Assembly (NCBI GenBank): GCA_023137075.1
Contig: JAGLQA010000797.1
Coordinates: forward strand, 1-6,177
Length of the DNA stretch: 6,177 bases
Direction of reading: 5' to 3'
Source of the DNA: Candidatus Aminicenantota bacterium
GTDB taxonomy: Bacteria > Acidobacteriota > Aminicenantia > UBA2199
Below the pieces are notes generated by a model. The model saw only the letters and a list, made by a program, of their open reading frames with translations, made no database searches and was not told the origin of the DNA. Positions 1 through 5,734 of the stretch are shown one piece after another (the first letter of the stretch is position 1; each line of letters begins with the position of its first letter). Position numbers and translations under genes: made by a program.

Positions 1-474
1 GGAAAAATATTTGCGGAAATCATCTGCCGCTCCTGCATGATCCCCCGGGACTTTGTCATGAGAAAGGGGGCTTATTTTGAAGTGGGCGGTTACGATTTCG
101 GTTTAATCACCCACGAAGATTGGGATTTAAAAATCAGGCTGGCCCGCGGTTATGAATTCCGTTATACCGGGATTGACGGAACGGCTTACAGGCAGCACCC
201 TACCGGGCTTTCATCGATCCCTCACCACTTACGGACGAATAATTTGTACCGGGTCTTTCACAAAAACAGGGGCTTGATTACCGGGGAGTCGAGAAAAAAA
301 ATCACGGCCGGTTTCCGCAATTTTATCGTTAACCGGGACAGAAAATTTATAAAAAACGTAAAACAGGGACCGGCAGGTGGCCGTGGCCTGGAAATTTTCA
401 AAAAAAAAGTAAAATTAATTTATTATTTGCTGATGAATTTTTTAATCAATGTCAAATGGCAAATAAAAGCATAA
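1..474 (+). CDS. Family 2 (GT-A) glycosyltransferase, C-terminal part, 5' end outside window
   Basis: The reading frame is open from base 1 to the TAA at 472-474, giving 157 visible residues. An ATG at 37 lies inside the conserved domain, so it is unlikely to be the true start. The visible part begins late in the catalytic domain: VGGYD (visible residues 28-32) is followed by HEDWDLKIRLA, with the Glu-Asp pair at 39-40 matching the acceptor-side catalytic-base motif of GT2 enzymes. YRQHPTGLSS follows, where GT2 proteins carry their late conserved loop. The tail is lysine- and arginine-rich and ends with a hydrophobic stretch (about residues 138-150) that could rest on the membrane. By family knowledge it transfers a sugar from a nucleotide-sugar donor to a growing glycan in the cytoplasm. 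Donor, acceptor and linkage cannot be read from this fragment. The next gene starts directly after the stop codon, so the two are probably co-translated. Confidence 0.85.
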   Translation, partial: GKIFAEIICRSCMIPRDFVMRKGAYFEVGGYDFGLITHEDWDLKIRLARGYEFRYTGIDGTAYRQHPTGLSSIPHHLRTNNLYRVFHKNRGLITGESRKKITAGFRNFIVNRDRKFIKNVKQGPAGGRGLEIFKKKVKLIYYLLMNFLINVKWQIKA

Positions 475-1158
475 ATGAAAACCTACGATAAAAACAAACC
501 CCTGATTTCGATCCATATCCCGAAAACCGGCGGTTCCGGTTTCCGGGAGATCCTGGAAAATTGGTTCGCTGCGGATTTGTACTTTCATTATTTTGACGAA
601 AAAAACAACCGGATGCCCGAAAAGCATCACCTGCGGCCGGGAATCTGCATCCACGGCCACTTCAACCGGGGAAGGAATTTCGGGATAAAGCATTATTACC
701 CGGAAGCCGATCAATTTATAACGTTCTTGCGTGACCCTTTTGAAATCGTAGTTTCGCGTTATTTTTTCGAAAAAAAAAGGGAAACCGTGAGTCGATCGTT
801 TCGCGGCGGCAAACCGCTGAACCTAACGAGTGACATCGATCGATATCTCGATGAGGAGCTTCGCAAAAAAGATTATCACCCCAACATACTCGATTACATG
901 CCGGTGGAAATCACCCTCGACAATTATAAACAGGTTATCGATGAGTATTTTATCTATATCGGGATTGTCGAAGATTTTCAGTGCTCTTTAGATAAATTAG
1001 CGGCAAAACTAAAATTTCCCGCTTTTGCCGTTGAATTGCTAAACAAATCGGAGCGGTTTGTCGACTTTTCTCTCGAGTACAGGGAAAGATTCAGGGAAAC
1101 GCACCCCTGCGAATATGCGATTTACAATTACGTGTCGGAAAACTATAAAAAATGGTAA
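475..1158 (+). CDS. PAPS-dependent sulfotransferase, HIPKTGGS type (Sulfotransfer_2-like)
   Basis: A 227-residue protein predicted to move sulfate from PAPS to a hydroxyl or amino group on a glycan. The 5'-phosphosulfate-binding loop is HIPKTGGSGFR at residues 14-24, with Lys17 the expected PAPS-contacting residue. HGHF at 60-63 fits the conserved central His motif of this family. The 3'-phosphate-binding motif is FLRDPFEIVVSRY, with Arg86 and Ser94 at the usual spacing of eight. The length is that of a compact bacterial sulfotransferase domain; no signal peptide or membrane segment is visible, so it is probably cytoplasmic. The ATG at 475 follows the previous TAA with no gap and has no recognisable Shine-Dalgarno site, suggesting translational coupling. 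Sitting between two glycosyltransferase-like genes, it most likely sulfates the glycan made by this cluster. The family call is firm; the substrate is inferred. Confidence 0.88.
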   Translation: MKTYDKNKPLISIHIPKTGGSGFREILENWFAADLYFHYFDEKNNRMPEKHHLRPGICIHGHFNRGRNFGIKHYYPEADQFITFLRDPFEIVVSRYFFEKKRETVSRSFRGGKPLNLTSDIDRYLDEELRKKDYHPNILDYMPVEITLDNYKQVIDEYFIYIGIVEDFQCSLDKLAAKLKFPAFAVELLNKSERFVDFSLEYRERFRETHPCEYAIYNYVSENYKKW

Positions 1159-1192
1159 ACAATACACCGTTTTTTCAAAAAAAATAGAAGTT

Positions 1193-1197
1193 GAGAG
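1193..1197 (+). promoter_or_regulatory. Ribosome binding site deciding the start of the third gene
   Basis: GAGAG lies five bases before the ATG at 1203. A TTG at 1191 is in the same frame, but the purine stretch before it (AGAAG, 1186-1190) touches it directly, leaving no room for normal initiation. This favours the ATG at 1203. Confidence 0.55.
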
Positions 1198-1202
1198 ATA
1201 TA

Positions 1203-2090
1203 ATGTCTGAATTGTCGATTGCCCATATTGTCAATCCTGTGATTGTCAACCGGGATTCGGACCTGTACGCGGCCCAGCCGGTAACCTTTGAAACGATGCG
1301 GCGGGCCCGGGAATTCGCAAAAAAAGAGGTAAAGGTGAAACAATTTGCCGCCTTCTTCCCGGAAGATGAAAAAATGGTCCCGAAAGGATTGATAAAAACG
1401 AAACCCTTAGACCGGTCGATTTTAGACGTGAAAAATTTTACCCGTAAACGGAAATTACCTTTACTTAAAGATATATTGGACCGCTTATACGAAAAAAGTA
1501 AGGCCGCCTATTTCATTTATACCAATGTGGATATCGCGCTTATGCCGCATTTTTACCTGGCGGTAAAAAACATAATAGAACAGGGATATGACGGGTTTAT
1601 TATCTTTCGCCGCACCCTCAGCGAAAAATACCATTCTATCGACCAACTGCCCATGATGTATACCGATTATGGCGAAAAGCACACCGGGCATGATTGTTTT
1701 GTCTTTAAAAGGGCTATTTACGAAAAATTTGTTTTAGGGGATGCGTGTATCGGGGCAAAACAAATTGCCAGGTTAATCATGAGTAATATGATGGCTTATT
1801 CACAAAACTATACACAATTCAAAGACTTACACTTAACTTTTCATATCGATAACAAGGAGAATTGGAAGAAAAGCGATTCTAATGAATACTATTATTTTAA
1901 CGTGATTGAATTAATGAAAACTTTCAAGGCACTATTTAAGAGAGAGGATATCCTGGATAGAGAAAAATTGCTCGATTTTTATAAATTTAATATCCGCCGT
2001 ATTCAAGAGCAGGCCCCGGATTATCCTGAAACCGGTTACCTTGAAATAGTCCGGGATACAATAAATGATCTAATGAAGGGAGAAAAATGA
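1203..2090 (+). CDS. Uncharacterised protein, possible GT-A-like glycosyltransferase
   Basis: A 295-residue protein not matched to a named family by eye. I chose the ATG at 1203 over an in-frame TTG at 1191 because of the GAGAG site five bases upstream. Visible motifs: YFIYTNVDIAL, with Asn108 and Asp110 after a hydrophobic strand, resembling the metal-binding DxD region of GT-A enzymes; FRRTL shortly after; HTGHDCFVFKR at 160-170; a LGDACIG segment near 180; and DLHLTFHI at 208-215, where a late His could complete a metal site as in some GT-A enzymes. No signal peptide or membrane helix is apparent. It follows the first sulfotransferase after a 44-base gap without promoter or terminator signals, and its end overlaps the second sulfotransferase by four bases (ATGA). 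That placement supports a role in building the same glycan. The glycosyltransferase assignment is inference; a non-catalytic or other transferase role remains possible. Confidence 0.8.
   Translation: MSELSIAHIVNPVIVNRDSDLYAAQPVTFETMRRAREFAKKEVKVKQFAAFFPEDEKMVPKGLIKTKPLDRSILDVKNFTRKRKLPLLKDILDRLYEKSKAAYFIYTNVDIALMPHFYLAVKNIIEQGYDGFIIFRRTLSEKYHSIDQLPMMYTDYGEKHTGHDCFVFKRAIYEKFVLGDACIGAKQIARLIMSNMMAYSQNYTQFKDLHLTFHIDNKENWKKSDSNEYYYFNVIELMKTFKALFKREDILDREKLLDFYKFNIRRIQEQAPDYPETGYLEIVRDTINDLMKGEK
2076..2082 (+). promoter_or_regulatory. Strong ribosome binding site for the second sulfotransferase gene
   Basis: AAGGGAG ends four bases before the ATG at 2087 and lies inside the end of the preceding gene. 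It supports this start and suggests that this gene, unlike its neighbours at 475 and 3126, can start translation on its own. Confidence 0.7.
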
Positions 2091-3124
2091 AAGTTTGCAT
2101 TTTAGGTGTCGGACGATCCGGTACTACGGCACTATATTGCCTGATCCAGGAGATGATGATAGATCATTATGGAGAGAATATCGATTTTATTTATGAACCT
2201 TTTTTGTGGGATAAAGCCGCGTTTAACGGGAAGCACGTCGATGTCATTGGACATTTTAAAAAAATGGATTCCATATCCTTTGAAGGGATCTATTTTCACC
2301 AAAAATTACCCTTGTTTATCAAGAATCCGGGAAAATATAAAAAAAACGAGTATTTAAAGAATATTTTCTTTAACAGGGACTCATCGAGACATGTTTTAAT
2401 CAAGTTTATCAGGGCCAATGGCCGTTTCCTGCTGCTAAATAAAATTTGCGGAAATTGTAAATTCATTTTTATTACCAGGAATCCTTTAGATGTAATAAAT
2501 TCGGCAATAATACGATTTTCCCTGTTGGGCAGCGAATATCACCGGGATGATTTTAAGAGATTAATAAGTGAGATAAACCTTATATATGGAACAAACTATA
2601 AATCCGAAAAAGTAAATACCCAGGTTGAGAAAGAAGTCTTATACTGGTTCTATATGAATAAATTTGCCCTGGATTCTTTTAGAAAAATAAAAGAGAAACC
2701 TTTGATAATTTGCCATGAGGATTATGTTTCCCGGCGTGAATGTTGGGTTGATACGATTTGTTCCTTTCTTGATCTTCCCCGGAAGGACCGATACTATGAT
2801 TTTTCAAAAAAAAGGGGGGGGTCTAAAACGGGACGGGTAACCCTGGATAAACATGAGTTTAAATTACTTGCCGGGTATATAGAAAAATACAAAGAGTTAT
2901 TAAAAAACGAAAAAATTGGAAATAATATTAATTTCAACAGGTTGATAACGAAATATGAGAAATCTCTTCGAGAGAAAAATAGAGAAAAAATAACATTAGG
3001 AAAGACTCCCAATTACATGAATAACCTTTTAAAAAAAAAAGAGAAAGAAATTCGGGCCAAAAATGAAGAGATATGGGATCTAAAACAACGGCTGACAAAA
3101 TTGGAAACTGAAATAAAAAAATAG
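2087..3124 (+). CDS. PAPS-dependent sulfotransferase, GRSGTT type, with C-terminal coiled coil
   Basis: A 345-residue protein. The N-terminal strand leads straight into GVGRSGTTALY (residues 7-17), the phosphosulfate-binding loop of the Sulfotransfer_1/3-type families. FITRNPLDVINS carries the 3'-phosphate-binding pair Arg131 and Ser139. KKRGGSKTGR at 241-250 sits where such enzymes often have a glycine- and lysine-rich PAPS-contacting loop. From about residue 312 the chain becomes a charged heptad coiled coil, with Leu315, Ile322, Ile329, Leu336 and Ile343 spaced by seven and Leu332 and Leu339 between them; this may mediate self-association or docking to another cluster protein. It probably adds sulfate to the cluster's glycan, but at a different position or residue from the HIPKTGGS enzyme. 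The gene overlaps its predecessor by four bases and ends one base before the next start. Its 3' third is very AT-rich, and it contains an A8G8 and an A10 tract. No membrane segment is visible. The acceptor is unknown. Confidence 0.85.
   Translation: MKVCILGVGRSGTTALYCLIQEMMIDHYGENIDFIYEPFLWDKAAFNGKHVDVIGHFKKMDSISFEGIYFHQKLPLFIKNPGKYKKNEYLKNIFFNRDSSRHVLIKFIRANGRFLLLNKICGNCKFIFITRNPLDVINSAIIRFSLLGSEYHRDDFKRLISEINLIYGTNYKSEKVNTQVEKEVLYWFYMNKFALDSFRKIKEKPLIICHEDYVSRRECWVDTICSFLDLPRKDRYYDFSKKRGGSKTGRVTLDKHEFKLLAGYIEKYKELLKNEKIGNNINFNRLITKYEKSLREKNREKITLGKTPNYMNNLLKKKEKEIRAKNEEIWDLKQRLTKLETEIKK
2806..2821 (+). repeat. A8G8 homopolymer tract inside the second sulfotransferase gene
   Basis: Eight A (2806-2813) are followed by eight G (2814-2821), coding for the end of Ser240 to Gly245. 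Eight G in a row is striking in an AT-rich gene, since glycine could be coded by GGA or GGT. Losing one G brings a TAA at 2838-2840 into frame after about 250 residues; gaining one brings TAA at 2824-2826 into frame after about 246. Either change would remove the last quarter of the protein, including the coiled coil. Confidence 0.9.
3031..3040 (+). repeat. A10 homopolymer tract inside the second sulfotransferase gene
   Basis: Ten A in a row code for the end of a Leu codon and three Lys at the start of the coiled coil. Runs of this length are known sites of polymerase slippage. A shift here would reach a stop at 3064-3066 in one alternative frame or 3081-3083 in the other, removing most of the coiled coil but keeping the catalytic domain. 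Confidence 0.85.
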
Positions 3125-3125
3125 G

Positions 3126-4439
3126 ATGAAATCGCACGAAAAGAAGGAATTACTTACTAAAGGAAACGCCGGGAAAGCACTCATATATTGTGCCGATATT
3201 AGTGGGCATCGCCATCTTTACGCGGCATATTTCATCAGGTTTTACCTGGAGCATGGTTACGAAGTGTTTTTTTGTTATGCCGGTAGAATTACAAGGCACC
3301 TCCCCGACGGCAGCAAAAGGTACGAACCGACAGAATCGCCTTACTTAGATATTTATAAAGAAGGAAACCGGGTTCATCTTAGAAATATTTGTCATGAATT
3401 AAATAACACGAAGAGTGAAGCGAATCTAATCAGGGATATCCAGTCTGAGGTTAAAGCGGATTTATCAATGTTTGTCGATGGTGATATTTTAAGATGGATA
3501 TTCTTAGGGCAGTTGCTCCCCTGGCGCCCCAGGTTAGTAGGCCGCAATTTCTGTGTGATTTGCCTCAGTGAGTTCATCTATTCCCGGGGAAGTATGATTA
3601 AGGCGCTGCGGGAACTTATACTCTTTATTAAGAAATTCTTTACAAACCGGGCGGACCTGGCAGGCCGGGGATTATTCGTGCGGAAATTCCCCTTATTAAC
3701 CAAATGTCTATGGCGCAATTTAAGCCGGTTTAAATTGTTTAACACTGCTTTTTGCCTGGATCCGGGATTAGTGAAACACTATAATAGTAAGCGAATCTTA
3801 TTCTTACCTGAATTAATAACCCGCGACTTAAATGCCAGGATAACAACACAAAAATCCGAATTTAACAAAAAAGTTGAACGTCGCTATCGTGATTTCCTCG
3901 CTAAACATAAAGATAAACATATTCTCCTGATGTTTGGAGATTTAGAACCCAGGAAGGGTTACGATCTTTTACTTCAACTTGCCGCTTCCGAACCCGGTTG
4001 TGTATGTATCCGCTTCGGTCGTACCAAGAGCAATTACTCACCAACCTGGGAAGCGATTTTAAGTAAGGAAAAATTAATAGTTGAAGAACGTATATTTGAA
4101 CACGATATTTATATAGATTCCCAGGAACTGAAAGACTTTATATTTTCAACCGTTAAGTTTATCGTTTTACCCTACAGGAGACATTATCGCTCCAGCAGTT
4201 TGTTAGTCGATTTTCTACATAGAGGTTTCCCTGTCTTAACCATAAACAGAGGTGCCATGGCCAATATTGTGAAGTCCTACGGTGTTGGCAGATTGTTCAG
4301 GGAAGGAGAATTCAAAAGTTTATTAGAAGAGTTTTTAGTGTTCAAAAATGATTATAAAAATTACCTTGAAAATATAGAAAAATTTAAGCAGGCTTTCTCG
4401 AAAGAGTCTATCGACAAGGTTCTTTCCGTAACGTTGTGA
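3126..4439 (+). CDS. GT-B glycosyltransferase, GT4-like
   Basis: A 437-residue protein with the two-lobe layout of GT-B enzymes. The N-terminal lobe starts with ALIYCADISGHRHLYA, a Rossmann strand followed by a GHR-type acceptor-side loop. The C-terminal lobe opens with LLMFGDLEPRKGYDLLL (about 267-283), the G-x-x-x-x-x-KG donor-lobe signature, and continues with IVLPYRRHYRSSSLLVDF (346-363), then GFPVL and GAMANIV. In classical GT4 enzymes the second region carries EX7E; here the corresponding positions appear to be Tyr354 and Asp362, so it is a variant. A basic, hydrophobic segment near residues 155-175 may touch the membrane. It should transfer a sugar to the glycan or its lipid carrier. 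The ATG lies one base after the previous stop codon and lacks a Shine-Dalgarno site, so its translation probably depends on ribosomes finishing the sulfotransferase gene. Sugar specificity is not visible. Confidence 0.82.
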   Translation: MKSHEKKELLTKGNAGKALIYCADISGHRHLYAAYFIRFYLEHGYEVFFCYAGRITRHLPDGSKRYEPTESPYLDIYKEGNRVHLRNICHELNNTKSEANLIRDIQSEVKADLSMFVDGDILRWIFLGQLLPWRPRLVGRNFCVICLSEFIYSRGSMIKALRELILFIKKFFTNRADLAGRGLFVRKFPLLTKCLWRNLSRFKLFNTAFCLDPGLVKHYNSKRILFLPELITRDLNARITTQKSEFNKKVERRYRDFLAKHKDKHILLMFGDLEPRKGYDLLLQLAASEPGCVCIRFGRTKSNYSPTWEAILSKEKLIVEERIFEHDIYIDSQELKDFIFSTVKFIVLPYRRHYRSSSLLVDFLHRGFPVLTINRGAMANIVKSYGVGRLFREGEFKSLLEEFLVFKNDYKNYLENIEKFKQAFSKESIDKVLSVTL

Positions 4440-4456
4440 CTATAGAAATTATTAAT

Positions 4457-5734
4457 ATGAAAAAAATTCTTATTTCTCTTTACCTGACAGAGATTAAAAT
4501 AGCGAAATGTATGTCTTTCTTCGAAAAACTTTATAAAAACTTATTGAAGCAGGGAATCGAACTGCACCTGCTGAACCTGACGCAAACCAGGTCGCAAAGC
4601 GAATGTATCACCTGGGATTTTCAAAATCCACCGCTGCAAAGTCGCGGCAAAGGATTGGCAGAGATTGAAGATTTCGATAGATATTTTGCCGTGGCGGAAA
4701 AACGTGATACCCCCCGGGAAGTCAGAAACCCGGTGGAAATAAGCTCTCGTTTAAGAGAGAATTTCCAACTTTTTTGCGCCTGGATCGATCATATCCAACC
4801 CGGTTTTGTTTTCCTCTGGCACCAATTTCGAGGGCTTCACTACCTCGCCGCTGAAATGTTATCGCAAAAGGAAATACCTTTCGGTTTTACCCACTTAGGC
4901 TGCCTCCCCGAAACCATCGTTTTCGAGACAGGCGGCGAGATGGGTGAAAGCTGGGTGGCTCGCGAGCACCAACGGTTTCGTTCTTTGCCCGTTAACCGGG
5001 AGGATATGCAAAGGGCTCAAAGATATATAGAATTTGTTGTGAAAAATAGGTTAGATAGAAAACCGTTAACAAAAGAAGGCCAGGTTGACCATTTAGTAAA
5101 GCAGCTGCGGGGACTGGGTAAAAAAATAATTTTTTATGCCGGGCAATTTGATCGTTACGCGGGCCTCGTGCCCTATGATAGAAACAGCAGGAAATTTCAT
5201 TCTCCCTATTATACGGGCACATTCGATGCACTGCTTCACCTTGACCAACTCGCCGGACAAAATAACTGGACCCTCCTTTTTAAACCCCATCCGAATGAGA
5301 CACAGGACATACCGGGAGATTTAGAATTACGGAACACACATTTTATCCCGGGGGCCAATGTTTTTGATTGTATTTACCGCAGCGACGCCGTGGTTACCAT
5401 CCTCTCCTCCATTAGTTATCTAAGCCGTTTACATGGCAGACCGACTATTATGTTAGGCAGAAACCAAATCTCCGGGAAAGGCTGCGTACATGAAGTGACT
5501 GATAGAAACAATGTGGAAAAGGTTATAACCACCACGTTGGAGAACGGTTATTCACCGGGTATGGAAGATGCTTGGCAAACACACATAGCTCAACTATTAA
5601 AATATTACCTTTATACTTATAATAAAGATGTGCAAAGCATAGGGGGGCGCGCTGAAAAAGAGTTGGCAAGCTATTTAAGTGATATTGTTTTTAAGGGAAA
5701 AAATGAAAAAAATAACGAAAACACTGCTGTTTAG
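4457..5734 (+). CDS. Capsule polysaccharide-type GT-B-like protein (KpsC/KpsS/LipB-like)
   Basis: A 425-residue protein if the ATG at 4457 is used; an in-frame GTG at 4436, overlapping the previous stop, would add seven residues. I prefer the ATG because MKKILISLYL begins directly with the first Rossmann strand, though neither start has a clear Shine-Dalgarno site. Motifs: FLWHQFRG near residue 121; GFTHLGCLPETIVFE around 143-157 followed by GEMGES, the N-lobe end; KKIIFYAGQF opening the second lobe; LLFKPHPNE with His278, typical of capsule-synthesis and related phosphate-donor transferases; and SDAVVTILSSIS (309-320) followed by GRPTIMLG, the donor-binding region. Known relatives in the capsule family include Kdo transferases, but the specificity here cannot be assigned. 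It probably acts on the cytoplasmic side on the growing glycan. Its last 32 bases overlap the next gene in another frame, which argues for co-translation. Confidence 0.75.
   Translation: MKKILISLYLTEIKIAKCMSFFEKLYKNLLKQGIELHLLNLTQTRSQSECITWDFQNPPLQSRGKGLAEIEDFDRYFAVAEKRDTPREVRNPVEISSRLRENFQLFCAWIDHIQPGFVFLWHQFRGLHYLAAEMLSQKEIPFGFTHLGCLPETIVFETGGEMGESWVAREHQRFRSLPVNREDMQRAQRYIEFVVKNRLDRKPLTKEGQVDHLVKQLRGLGKKIIFYAGQFDRYAGLVPYDRNSRKFHSPYYTGTFDALLHLDQLAGQNNWTLLFKPHPNETQDIPGDLELRNTHFIPGANVFDCIYRSDAVVTILSSISYLSRLHGRPTIMLGRNQISGKGCVHEVTDRNNVEKVITTTLENGYSPGMEDAWQTHIAQLLKYYLYTYNKDVQSIGGRAEKELASYLSDIVFKGKNEKNNENTAV
5693..5697 (+). promoter_or_regulatory. Ribosome binding site for the repeat-protein gene
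   Basis: AAGGG lies five bases before the ATG at 5703, within the coding sequence of the preceding gene. It marks the start of the last gene despite the 32-base overlap. Confidence 0.7.

Noticed and set aside
442..714. Minus-strand open frame of 90 codons
   Set aside because: It lies opposite the well-supported HIPKTGGS sulfotransferase, shows no recognisable motif, and breaks the uniform direction of the operon.
834..856. Cluster of ATCGAT/CGATAT palindromes, considered as a binding site or origin-like element
   Set aside because: It lies within the coding sequence for SDIDRYLDEE in the sulfotransferase and is explained by Asp, Ile and Arg codons; no repeat of it occurs elsewhere in the window.
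1159..1202. Gap with a T6 run followed by A8, considered as a terminator or promoter
   Set aside because: The T and A runs around a single C could pair only weakly, with no GC stem, and there is no trailing T run after a hairpin. No -35/-10 pair is convincing in 44 bases.
1191..1202. TTG at 1191 as the start of the uncharacterised gene
   Set aside because: There is no spaced ribosome binding site before it, whereas the ATG at 1203 has GAGAG five bases upstream.
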